Shown in pieces: positions 1 to 7,353 of a stretch of DNA of 52,525 nucleotides. Below the pieces are notes generated by a model that worked only from the letters and a program-made list of their open reading frames with translations, was not told the origin of the DNA and ran no database searches. Made by a program: the position numbers and the translations under genes. How positions within the stretch are numbered: position 1 is the stretch's first letter; each line of letters opens with the position of its first letter. Origin of the DNA: JALZOC01 sp035758845 (GTDB lineage Bacteria > Acidobacteriota > Vicinamibacteria > Vicinamibacterales > 2-12-FULL-66-21); contig DASTVZ010000031.1 in assembly GCA_035758845.1 (NCBI GenBank), positions 1 through 52,525 of the forward strand. The letters are read 5' to 3'.

Positions 1-727
1 GCTTCAGGTCGTCCCATGCCTCGCGCTTGTTGGCGGGACTGCGAAGCAGGAACGACGGATGGAAGGTCGGAATCAGCTTCGCGCCGCGGTAGTCGAAAAC
101 GCGACCACGCAGGCGCGAGATCGGCGCGTCCGTCTTGAGCAGGGTGCGAGCCGCGAACGCACCGAGCGCGATCACAACCTTGGGTTCGACCGATGCGAGC
201 TGCTGAAAAAGAAACGGCTCGCACGTTGCAATCTCGTCCGGCTCGGGATTGCGGTTGCCGGGCGGCCGGCACTTCAGGACATTCGCGATGTAAACCGCGT
301 CGCGCGTGAAGCCCATGGCTTCGATCATTTTCGTCAACAGTTGACCTGCGCGTCCGACGAATGGGATGCCCTGAATGTCTTCATCGGCGCCCGGCGCCTC
401 ACCGACGAACATCAGATCGGCGTTGGGATGGCCCACACCAAACACGATCTGCGTGCGCCCGAGTCCGTGCAACTTGCACCGCGTGCAGTCGCCGATCTCC
501 TCACGAATTCCCGCGAGCACTTCGGCCGCGGATCGCGCAAGCGTGACAGGAACGGCAATTGGTTCCGGCTCTTCGGGCACACTTGGCGCTCCTGGCACAC
601 CGGGTACCCCTGGCACTCCGGGCATCCCTGGCACCCCAAGGCCCCTATCCCGCCAAATCCGATCCCGACTGATGCCGGCGACACCGAGCTCTTGATAAAA
701 CCTGAGGTGTTCCGCGAGAGGATTCAC
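1..727 (-). CDS. Uracil-DNA glycosylase, family 4 (3' end outside window)
   Basis: Removes uracil from DNA as the first step of base excision repair. Read on the minus strand, the frame is open from a GTG at 727 to the window edge. It shows the family 4 signature GEAPGADED followed by GIPFVGRAGQLL, a later HPSFLLR motif, and four cysteines spaced as in the 4Fe-4S cluster of this family (CTRC near residue 85, then CRPPGNRNPEP...C). Start: GTG 727, 31 bases after the coaBC stop, with AAGGCG upstream; the frame stays open into coaBC, so the start is inferred. Between an N-terminal helix and the catalytic domain lies a collagen-like Gly-x-Pro run (about residues 30-48), unusual for this enzyme. 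The C-terminal end is missing. Last visible gene of the left operon. Confidence 0.9.
   Translation of the reverse strand, partial: MNPLAEHLRFYQELGVAGISRDRIWRDRGLGVPGMPGVPGVPGVPGAPSVPEEPEPIAVPVTLARSAAEVLAGIREEIGDCTRCKLHGLGRTQIVFGVGHPNADLMFVGEAPGADEDIQGIPFVGRAGQLLTKMIEAMGFTRDAVYIANVLKCRPPGNRNPEPDEIATCEPFLFQQLASVEPKVVIALGAFAARTLLKTDAPISRLRGRVFDYRGAKLIPTFHPSFLLRSPANKREAWDDLK
584..638 (-). repeat. 9-base minisatellite encoding Gly-x-Pro linker
   Basis: About six imperfect copies of a 9-base unit of the type GGTGTACCC/GGAGTGCCA lie inside the uracil-DNA glycosylase gene. They are translated as GVPGMPGVPGVPGVPGAP. The unit is a multiple of three, so copy-number change would keep the frame and only alter linker length. 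Confidence 0.7.
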
Positions 728-758
728 ATTCTTCGCCTTAAGCTGTGAGCCCTGGGCC

Positions 759-1973
759 CTAAGCCTTGAGCCCTGATCCGAGTGCGTTGAGCCGCAACTC
801 CGCCCGATCCAGGATACGCGACGCGAGATCGGCTTTCGGAGTCACCGCAATGGTCTCCTCAGTATCCTGACTGATGATCGTTCCGGCATTTGTATCGACC
901 TCGAACCCGGCATCCGCGCGCGTGATGTCGTTCGCCACAATGAAGTCGACATGCTTGCGCAGAAGTTTGGCGCGGCCGCGCTCGACGGGATCGCCGCTTT
1001 CGGCCGCGAATCCAACGAGGATCGGCTTCGAGTTCTCGCCGCGGATGCGTCCGAGTTCGGCGAGGATGTCGGCGGTTCTCACGAGCCGAAGTTCGAGCGG
1101 ACCGTCAGACTTCTCGATCTTGTTGGCGGCGGCCTGCTCTGGAGTGTAGTCGGCGACAGCGGCCGCCATGACGACAATGTCGCTGGCCATGGCCTGCTGC
1201 TGAACCGCGGCGTGCATCTCGGCGGCGCTTCGTACAGATACGAGCTCGACGCCGGCAGGTGCAGACAGCGACGATGGGCCGGAAATCAGTACAACGCGCG
1301 CACCGCGCTTAACCGCTTCCGCCGCGATCGCGTAGCCCATCTTGCCGCTCGATCGATTACCGATATACCGCACCGGATCGATGTCCTCGTAAGTCGGACC
1401 CGCGGTCACGAGCACGAACCGGCCAAGCAGCGATCCGCGCGGCTGTAGCAGCAAGTCGGCCGCTTCGACGATGTCATCCGGCTCGGCGAGCCGCCCTTTG
1501 CCGATCCAGCCGCACGCCAGGTAACCCGCTCCCGGCTCAACGAACCGCACCCCCCGCGCCGCCAGCGTCGTCAAGTTGCGTCGAACCGCTTCGTGCTCGA
1601 GCATGTTCGTGTTCATGGCCGGCGCCATCAGCACCTGAGCACGCGTGGCGAGGTACAGCGAACTCAGGAAATCATCCGCAATGCCATTCGCGAATTTGCC
1701 GATGATGTTGGCGGTCGCGGGCGCGACCAGCAGCAGCGAGATGTCGGTCGCGAGCGCAATGTGCTCGATATCGGCGTTCATCCCGCGCGCGTACTGATCG
1801 GTGATGACCGGCCTGCGGGTGATGGCTTCAAAGGTGAGTTCGCCGACGAACTTCGTCGCAGATCGAGTCATCACCGCCGTCACGTCGTGGCCGCGCTTCT
1901 GCAGTCCGCGCGCCACTTCGACGGCTTTGTATGCGCCGATTCCGCCCGTCACGCCGAGTGCAATTAACGACAT
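759..1973 (-). CDS. coaBC: Bifunctional phosphopantothenoylcysteine decarboxylase / phosphopantothenate-cysteine ligase
   Basis: Catalyses two consecutive steps of coenzyme A synthesis: ligation of cysteine to 4'-phosphopantothenate (CoaB) and decarboxylation of the product (CoaC). At 404 residues it has the usual full length. The N-terminal flavoprotein half has GVTGGIGAYKAVE, the substrate-clamp motif PAMNTNM and the active-site region ACGWIGKGRLAEP. The C-terminal ligase half has VTAGPTYEDIDPVRYI, NRSSGKMGYA, AAAVADYTPE, a Lys-rich KIEKS segment and VGFAAES. Start ATG 1973. It lies 108 bases downstream of rpoZ, with a palindromic repeat between them, and 31 bases before the uracil-DNA glycosylase. 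panC and panB of the same pathway are at the other end of the window. Confidence 0.97.
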   Translation of the reverse strand: MSLIALGVTGGIGAYKAVEVARGLQKRGHDVTAVMTRSATKFVGELTFEAITRRPVITDQYARGMNADIEHIALATDISLLLVAPATANIIGKFANGIADDFLSSLYLATRAQVLMAPAMNTNMLEHEAVRRNLTTLAARGVRFVEPGAGYLACGWIGKGRLAEPDDIVEAADLLLQPRGSLLGRFVLVTAGPTYEDIDPVRYIGNRSSGKMGYAIAAEAVKRGARVVLISGPSSLSAPAGVELVSVRSAAEMHAAVQQQAMASDIVVMAAAVADYTPEQAAANKIEKSDGPLELRLVRTADILAELGRIRGENSKPILVGFAAESGDPVERGRAKLLRKHVDFIVANDITRADAGFEVDTNAGTIISQDTEETIAVTPKADLASRILDRAELRLNALGSGLKA

Positions 1974-1990
1974 CGTGATTTGGCGACTTC

Positions 1991-2062
1991 GGATCCCGGA
2001 TCCCGCCCTTCGACGTGCTCAGGGCGCCCCGAGCTTGTCGAGGGGCGGACACCGGATCCCGG
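1991..2062. repeat. GGATCC-bordered palindromic repeat, copy 1
   Basis: A roughly 70-base element between rpoZ and coaBC. Its ends are GGATCCCGGATCCC and CCGGATCCC. The interior is an imperfect palindrome built from CCCTTCGACGTGCTCAGGG and CCCCGAGCTTGTCGAGGGG. It matches the copy at 2903-2973 with only a handful of mismatches. It resembles the widespread bacterial repeats whose translated form reads like SSGHPEPVEG; how it moves is not visible here. Confidence 0.85.
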
Positions 2063-2081
2063 CGCCGCCAAAAGCCAGAAG

Positions 2082-2258
2082 CTATTCGATGATCGGAATC
2101 TTCTCTACCTTGCCTTCTTTGACCTCTTTTTGCGCCAGCTTGACAAGCTTTTCGTTGCCAGCGGTCCTCGGCGTGCAACCCTGCAGCAATTGGTGCGCAC
2201 GGGCGCCCGCGACCACCACGAACTCGAACCTTCCGGCTGTTTCATTACGATCGGACAT
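2082..2258 (-). CDS. rpoZ: RNA polymerase omega subunit
   Basis: Small subunit that helps fold and assemble RNA polymerase. It is a 58-residue protein beginning MSDRNETAGRFEFVVVAGAR. The GARAHQLLQGC segment matches the conserved RARQL...G region, followed by the conserved NEKLVKLAQKEV segment and the EGKV/I tail. It is at the short end for the family (commonly 70-90 residues). The start at 2258 gives the family's typical N-terminus; a longer in-frame extension would overlap gmk and is rejected. It sits 20 bases downstream of gmk, the conserved gmk-rpoZ order of many bacteria. Confidence 0.93.
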   Translation of the reverse strand: MSDRNETAGRFEFVVVAGARAHQLLQGCTPRTAGNEKLVKLAQKEVKEGKVEKIPIIE

Positions 2259-2278
2259 GTGCTCAATTTCTCCTGCTA

Positions 2279-2980
2279 TTACCGGATGAACGTTCTGACG
2301 ATCTCTTCTGCGGCGCCGCGCATCGAACGTAGACGCGCGCGTTCGGCGAGAACGATCGACCTGAGGCGGTCCACGCACGCCTCGAGTTCGTCGTTGACGA
2401 CAACGTAGTCGTACTCGGTGAATGCGGCGACCTCGTCGCGCGCCGTCTGCAGCCGACGCTGCATGGCCTCTTCCGTGTCGGAACTCCGCCCGCGCAGGCG
2501 CTGCTCGAGAATCTGAAACGACGGCGGCAGCACGAACACGCCAACGGAGCCAACGCAGCGCACACGGACCAGGCGTGCACCCTGGACATCAATCACCAGC
2601 ACGAGGTCACGGCCGGCGGCCAGGTACGCTTCGGCGTCGGCGGCGCAAGTCCCGTACAGATTGCCAAAGACATCCGCGAACTCGAGGAACGCCTCGGCCG
2701 CAATCATCTGCTCGAAACGGGCGCGGGTAATGAAATTATAGTCGATGCCGTCCACTTCTCCGGGGCGAATCCCCCTCGACGTGTAGGAACGCGAGAGCGC
2801 CAGGTCGGGCACAACCTGAACCAACCGTTCTGCAACGGTTGTTTTTCCTGTGCCTGATGGAGCGGAAACGACAAAGAGCAGGCCTCGTCTCGACGTCTCT
2901 CCGGATCCCGGATCCCGCCCTTTGACGGGCTCAGGGTGCCCCGAGCTTGCCGAGGGGCGGATCCCGGATCCCGTCGCCAT
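2279..2980 (-). CDS. gmk: Guanylate kinase with repeat-encoded N-terminal extension
   Basis: Phosphorylates GMP to GDP with ATP. The core begins RRGLLFVVSAPSGTGKTT (P-loop) and contains SRSYTSRGIRPGEVDGIDY (GMP binding), LEFADVFGNLYGT and VLVIDVQGARLVR. I chose ATG 2980 because GAGGGG precedes it at a normal distance and it is 8 bases past the yicC stop; ATG 2998 would overlap yicC by 11 bases. The first 30 or so residues (ATGSGIRPSASSGHPEPVKG and on) are the translation of the palindromic repeat at 2903-2973 and are foreign to the family, which normally starts just before RGLLFVVS. The total of 233 residues compares with about 205 usually. Position after yicC and before rpoZ is conserved. 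Confidence 0.95.
   Translation of the reverse strand: MATGSGIRPSASSGHPEPVKGRDPGSGETSRRGLLFVVSAPSGTGKTTVAERLVQVVPDLALSRSYTSRGIRPGEVDGIDYNFITRARFEQMIAAEAFLEFADVFGNLYGTCAADAEAYLAAGRDLVLVIDVQGARLVRVRCVGSVGVFVLPPSFQILEQRLRGRSSDTEEAMQRRLQTARDEVAAFTEYDYVVVNDELEACVDRLRSIVLAERARLRSMRGAAEEIVRTFIR
2903..2973. repeat. GGATCC-bordered palindromic repeat, copy 2, inside gmk
   Basis: Second copy of the element at 1991-2062: both ends read GGATCCCGGATCCC, with the interior CCCTTTGACGGGCTCAGGG / CCCCGAGCTTGCCGAGGGG. It is about 71 bases long and lies between the gmk start codon and the first conserved codon. The reading frame passes through it without a stop. Confidence 0.88.
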
Positions 2981-2987
2981 TGTCCCC

Positions 2988-3878
2988 TCACTCGACATTC
3001 TGGACCTGCTCGCGCATCTTCTCGAGTTCGGCCTTCAGCGCAACAATCACTTCCGACACCGCCGGTCCTTCGGCCTTCGAACCCACGGTGTTCACTTCCC
3101 GATTCATTTCCTGGAGGAGAAAATCGAGCTTTCTCCCGCAGGGCTCCGGTGAGTCCGTCAGCGCGCGCCAGTGGTCCAGGTGGCCGCGAAACCTGACGAC
3201 CTCTTCGCTGATATCCGATCGCCCGACGAACTTCGCGATCTCCTGTGCGATGGCCGCTTCGTCGGCCAGTGTGTCGGCGCGGAGTTCCCGTACGCGTTCC
3301 TGCAAACGCGTCTGCAGCCCAACCATCCCGTCGTCTGCCGCCGCACCGGCACGGGCAAACAGCTCGCTCAGCGTCGCCCGACGGCTTTCGAGATCGGCCC
3401 GGAGATATCCGCCTTCGCGAACCCGCATGGCGTCCAGTTCGTCGAGCGCTGCGCTGACGGCTTCTTCGACTCGTGTCGACACCTGATCGGCATCCGCTTC
3501 CGCATCCTCGGCGCGTTCTCGAATCGATAACGCCTGCGGGAAGCGGAGCAGGTCGCCAGGCGTCATCGTCCCCGAGACGTAGCCGCGTTCGCGCGCGCGA
3601 TCGATGGCGCCGCCGAGCGCCTCGAGAAATGTCTCGTTCAACTCGACTTCGAGCGCCGGAACGCGCCGCTGCTGCACCGCAACCGTGATTTCGACACGCC
3701 CGCGGCTCACTCGCTTCTGCGCGAGTGCCCGCAGGCGGTTTTCGATCGCCGCCAGGGCCGTCGGCAGCCTGACCTGAAGGTCGAGGAACTTGTGGTTCAC
3801 CGACCGAATCGTAACGGCAATCGTCGCGACGTCATCGTCTTTGGTCAGCGACGCGAAGCCGGTCATGCTCTTGATCAT
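2988..3878 (-). CDS. yicC: YicC/YloC family endoribonuclease
   Basis: Member of the YicC/YloC family, known as RNA-cleaving proteins. It is 296 residues long, a normal length. The N-terminus MIKSMTGFAS plus IRSVNHKFLDLQVRLP and the C-terminus CGRKLDFLLQEMNREVNTVGSK...VVALKAELEKMREQVQN-like are diagnostic. The central part is helical and acidic. Start ATG 3878 overlaps the upstream ABC transporter stop by 4 bases (ATGA). The yicC-gmk-rpoZ order is common across bacteria, so the identification is supported by both sequence and context. Confidence 0.95.
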   Translation of the reverse strand: MIKSMTGFASLTKDDDVATIAVTIRSVNHKFLDLQVRLPTALAAIENRLRALAQKRVSRGRVEITVAVQQRRVPALEVELNETFLEALGGAIDRARERGYVSGTMTPGDLLRFPQALSIRERAEDAEADADQVSTRVEEAVSAALDELDAMRVREGGYLRADLESRRATLSELFARAGAAADDGMVGLQTRLQERVRELRADTLADEAAIAQEIAKFVGRSDISEEVVRFRGHLDHWRALTDSPEPCGRKLDFLLQEMNREVNTVGSKAEGPAVSEVIVALKAELEKMREQVQNVE

Positions 3879-5647
3879 GACACCGAGGGGACTCGCCCGG
3901 CGACCGGCGCATGTTCGGTTGCGCGCGTGTCGAAGATCTGGAGCGCATAAAGCTTGGCGTAGACGCCACCAGGGCGCTGCAGCAGCTCGTCGTGCCGGCC
4001 GATCTCGGCGACCCGGCCTCGCTCGAGCACAATGATGGCGTCAGCTCTGCGTACTGTCGAGAGCCGGTGCGCGATCACGAATGACGTCCGGTTGCGCATG
4101 AGATTCTGGAGTGCGTCCTGCACGAGCAGCTCGGATTCAGCATCCAACGACGACGTTGCCTCGTCGAGAATGAGAATCGGTGAATTCCGGAGCAGCGCGC
4201 GCGCAATCGCGAGGCGCTGCCGCTGGCCCCCCGACAACATCTGCCCACGCTCACCGATCCGCGACTCGTACTTGTTCGGAAGCATGGCGATGAACTCGTG
4301 CGCATGCGCTGCCTTGGCAGCCCCCTCGATTTCTTCCGGGTTGGCACTCGGCAAGCCATAGGCGATGTTGCGGGCAATGGTGTCGTCGAACAACACCGTG
4401 TCCTGGGTCACGATACCGATCTGCGATCGCAGCGACGCCAGCGTGACGTCGCGAATATCCACGCCGTCGATCAGAATCGCTCCACCGCTGACGTCGTAGA
4501 AGCGTGGAACCAGGTTGACGAGTGTCGTCTTCCCGGCTCCGCTCAATCCGACGATTGCCACTGCTTGTCCGCTGCGAACGCTGAACGATACGTCCTTGAG
4601 GATCGTCTTGCTGACGCCGTCGTACGAAAAGCTCACGTTTCGGAACTCGATGGCCTGACGCAATCGACTCAGGGGCTGCGCATCGGCCCGCTCGGGCACT
4701 TCTGAGTGCGTATCAAGTATTTCGAAGATCCGTTCGGAGGCGGCCATCGCCTGCTGAAGCGTTGCATTTACGCGGCTGAGCTTCTTGATCGGCGCGTACA
4801 TCATGAACGCGGCTGCGACGAAGGCGGCGAAGTCGCCTTCAGTCAGCACTTTCTGGGCTATCTGACGGCTTCCGTACCAGATCAGCCCGACGATCGCGAC
4901 ACCACCGAGCAGTTCCATGAGCGGCGGCAGCAGCGCAAGCGCGCTCGTCACCTTCAGGTTCGTGCGATACAGGCGTTGCGACGCCTGCCGGAATCGTTGC
5001 TCCTCCCGCGCTTCGGCGCCAAAGGCCTTCACGATGCGATGGCCAGTGAAGGCTTCGGCCGTGACGTGCGACAGGTGTTCGAGATGTTCCTGGCTGCGCC
5101 GTGTCGTGCTGCGAATGCGCTTGCCGAATCGAATGAGCGGATACACGACCAGCGGCGCGCCAGTGACGGCCACCAGCGCGAGGCGGGCATCCAGGTAAAA
5201 AAGATACGCAGCGAGCCCGAGGAGTGCCAGGCCCTCTCGCATCAGGTCGCCGATCGTCTCGGAGACCGCTTGCTGGACCTGGTTCACGTCATTGGTGATG
5301 CGCGACATCAGCTGTCCACTGGTATGGCGGCTGAAGAAAGTTGCTGACTGATCGAGGATGTGCCTGAAGAGCCGATCGCGAAGATCGCGCACGACGCGCT
5401 GGCCGATGTCGGTCATCACAAAGGCCGACGCGTATCCGGCAAGTCCCTTCACGAGATAGACGATGAGGAGCGCCGTGCACCACTCGACGAGACCCGTCCC
5501 GGTCGGCAGAACGCTATCGATAACCGGTTGGATCAGACCGGCCACGGCGGCGTTTGCGATGGCATACACCAGCATGGCCGCGACTGCCGCAGTGAATCGC
5601 CCGCGATAGGGGCGGGCATACGCGAACAGGCGCTGAAGCGGATTCAC
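3875..5647 (-). CDS. MsbA-like lipid A / lipid-linked glycan ABC flippase
   Basis: Half-size ABC exporter, 590 residues, expected as a homodimer in the inner membrane. The N-terminal transmembrane domain (about residues 15-310, six helices) starts MNPLQRLFAYARPYRGRF. The ATPase domain has Walker A GLSGAGKTT, signature LSGGQRQRLAIARA, Walker B ILILDEATSS and switch IAHRLSTVRRAD. The similarity pattern is that of MsbA, which flips lipid A-core. Here it is surrounded by glycosyltransferase and nucleotide-sugar genes, so it could also move a lipid-linked saccharide. It overlaps by 4 bases with the genes on both sides. Confidence 0.9.
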   Translation of the reverse strand: MNPLQRLFAYARPYRGRFTAAVAAMLVYAIANAAVAGLIQPVIDSVLPTGTGLVEWCTALLIVYLVKGLAGYASAFVMTDIGQRVVRDLRDRLFRHILDQSATFFSRHTSGQLMSRITNDVNQVQQAVSETIGDLMREGLALLGLAAYLFYLDARLALVAVTGAPLVVYPLIRFGKRIRSTTRRSQEHLEHLSHVTAEAFTGHRIVKAFGAEAREEQRFRQASQRLYRTNLKVTSALALLPPLMELLGGVAIVGLIWYGSRQIAQKVLTEGDFAAFVAAAFMMYAPIKKLSRVNATLQQAMAASERIFEILDTHSEVPERADAQPLSRLRQAIEFRNVSFSYDGVSKTILKDVSFSVRSGQAVAIVGLSGAGKTTLVNLVPRFYDVSGGAILIDGVDIRDVTLASLRSQIGIVTQDTVLFDDTIARNIAYGLPSANPEEIEGAAKAAHAHEFIAMLPNKYESRIGERGQMLSGGQRQRLAIARALLRNSPILILDEATSSLDAESELLVQDALQNLMRNRTSFVIAHRLSTVRRADAIIVLERGRVAEIGRHDELLQRPGGVYAKLYALQIFDTRATEHAPVAGRVPSVS

Positions 5648-6354
5648 TCGGTGAACCGGTACTTGAGCAGCACCCAGAGCGCGACGAACCCGTCGCGCCA
5701 GGTAATCTTCTTCCCTTCGTCGTAGTTGCGTCCGTCGTACGTAATCGGAACCTCGTACACGCGATAGTGCCGCTTGAAGATCTTCGCCGTGAGCTCCGGC
5801 TCGATGCCGAATCCGTTCGATTCCAGGCTGAACGAGCGCAGCACTTCGGTGCGCATCACCTTGTAGCAGGTCTCCATGTCGGTCAGCATCGTGTTGTAAA
5901 GCACGTTGGTGACGAGCGTCAGGAAGCGGTTGCCGACGTAGTGCGTGAAGAGAAAGACCCGGTGACGGCCGAGAAACCGCGAGCCATACACTACATCCGC
6001 TCTCCCCTCGCAGATGAGGGAGATCAGCTCCGGAAACTCCTCCGGCGAATACTCCAGGTCCGCGTCCTGAATGACGACGAGATCGCCGGTCACCTCCTGG
6101 AACCCGCGCCTGAGAGCCGCGCCCTTCCCGCCGTTTGATGGCTGGAGGACGAGCTTGAACGGCAGCTCCTGCGCCAGCCGTGACAGGATATCCCGCGTTC
6201 CGTCCCGCGACCCATCGTCGACGACAATGAGTTCGGTGCGAATGGGCACGGCGAGGACCCGCCGGATCATCTCCTCGATCGTGTGCCGCTCGTTGTAGGC
6301 AGGCATGACGACCGAGAGCAATGGATCTCCGAGTTGCCCTCTCAGCCTGGACAT
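5644..6354 (-). CDS. Family 2 glycosyltransferase (dolichyl-phosphate-mannose-synthase-like)
   Basis: A 236-residue GT2 enzyme with the GT-A fold. It has SVVMPAYNERHTIEEMI at the N-terminus, IVVDDGSRDGTRDIL, GGKGAALRRGFQEVTGD and the metal-binding VIQDADLEYSPEEFP. The length and the GKGAALR element match the polyprenyl-phosphate hexose synthase subgroup, which transfers a sugar from a nucleotide donor to undecaprenyl or dolichyl phosphate. There is no strong C-terminal membrane segment. Its stop overlaps the flippase start and its own start directly abuts the galE stop. The exact donor sugar cannot be told from sequence. Confidence 0.88.
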   Translation of the reverse strand: MSRLRGQLGDPLLSVVMPAYNERHTIEEMIRRVLAVPIRTELIVVDDGSRDGTRDILSRLAQELPFKLVLQPSNGGKGAALRRGFQEVTGDLVVIQDADLEYSPEEFPELISLICEGRADVVYGSRFLGRHRVFLFTHYVGNRFLTLVTNVLYNTMLTDMETCYKVMRTEVLRSFSLESNGFGIEPELTAKIFKRHYRVYEVPITYDGRNYDEGKKITWRDGFVALWVLLKYRFTE

Positions 6355-7353
6355 CTACGCGGTGGCCTTCCGATAGCCGTGCGGATGTGACTCACGCCAC
6401 CGCGAGGCCGTGCCGACAATGACGTCGATCTCTTCGAATGCTGGAACCCACCCCAACTCACGCCGAATGCGATCGCTCGAGGCGAAAAGCACGCCGGGAT
6501 CTCCCGGACGTCGCGGACCTACGGTGTAGGGTACTTTGCGCCCGACAACGCGCTCGACCGAGTCGATCACCGCCTTGACGGACGTTGGCCGGCCGTTCCC
6601 GAGGTTGTATTGAGTGGATGCGGCGCCGTTGCGCAACGCGGCAAGGGAAAGAAGATGCGCAGACGCCAGATCGGTGACATGGACGAAGTCCCGGAGACAT
6701 GTGCCGTCCGGGGTGTCGTAATCGTCGCCGAACACCTGGAACGTGTCGCGGCCGCAAGCCGCATCAATCGCGCGCGGGATCAAGTGAGCTTCCGGCGCAT
6801 GGTCTTCCCCAAGTTCGCCGTCCGGGTCCGCCCCCGCGGCGTTGAAGTATCGCAATGCGATCGACTTGATGCCGTAGGCAATGTCGTAGTGCGGCAACGC
6901 GCGCTCGATCGCGAGCTTGGTCTCGCCGTACGCATTGATCGGTTGCTTGGGGTGCGACTCGGTGATCGGCGTTTCGACTGGATTGCCAAAGACCGCCGCC
7001 GTCGATGAGAAGACGAAATGCCGGACGTTCTCCCCAATCATGGCGTCGAGCACCGACATGGCTCCTGCCACGTTGTTGCGATAGTAACCCGCCGGGTTCC
7101 GTACGGAATCGCCAACCGACAGCCACGCGGCAAAGTGCATGACCGCATCGACGTCATGCTCTCGAATCGCGGCACGGATCCGCCCGGTGTCGTGAATATC
7201 ACCGACGACGACGGCGGACGCGTGTCGTGTCGCTTCCCGATGGCCGGCAGACAGGTTGTCGAAAACGACCACCCGCGTGCCATTCGCGCGCAGCGCTTTG
7301 ACGGCATGGCTCCCGATATATCCAGCGCCGCCGGTAACGAGAACACTGCTCAT
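6355..7353 (-). CDS. galE: UDP-glucose 4-epimerase
   Basis: Interconverts UDP-glucose and UDP-galactose with tightly bound NAD. It is 332 residues long. Visible features are the nucleotide-binding GGAGYIGSHAVKAL, VVFDNLSAGHREA, the catalytic Ser/Thr region FSSTAAVFGNP, the YGETK (YxxxK) catalytic pair, and RYFNAAGADPDGELGEDH...LIPRAI typical of bacterial GalE, with DGTCLRDFVHVTDLA towards the C-terminus. Its start overlaps the ugd stop by 4 bases, so the two nucleotide-sugar enzymes are translationally coupled. Confidence 0.95.
   Translation of the reverse strand: MSSVLVTGGAGYIGSHAVKALRANGTRVVVFDNLSAGHREATRHASAVVVGDIHDTGRIRAAIREHDVDAVMHFAAWLSVGDSVRNPAGYYRNNVAGAMSVLDAMIGENVRHFVFSSTAAVFGNPVETPITESHPKQPINAYGETKLAIERALPHYDIAYGIKSIALRYFNAAGADPDGELGEDHAPEAHLIPRAIDAACGRDTFQVFGDDYDTPDGTCLRDFVHVTDLASAHLLSLAALRNGAASTQYNLGNGRPTSVKAVIDSVERVVGRKVPYTVGPRRPGDPGVLFASSDRIRRELGWVPAFEEIDVIVGTASRWRESHPHGYRKATA

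Noticed and set aside
59..748. Plus-strand ORF of 229 residues opposite the uracil-DNA glycosylase
   Set aside because: The minus strand carries unmistakable family 4 uracil-DNA glycosylase motifs over the same bases; the plus-strand translation has no family features.
951..1448. Plus-strand ORF over coaBC
   Set aside because: Antisense shadow of a complete coaBC; typical of GC-rich DNA.
1980..2408. Plus-strand ORF starting in the palindromic repeat (SRPSTCSGRPELVEGR)
   Set aside because: The first part is the translated repeat and the rest is antisense to rpoZ and gmk.
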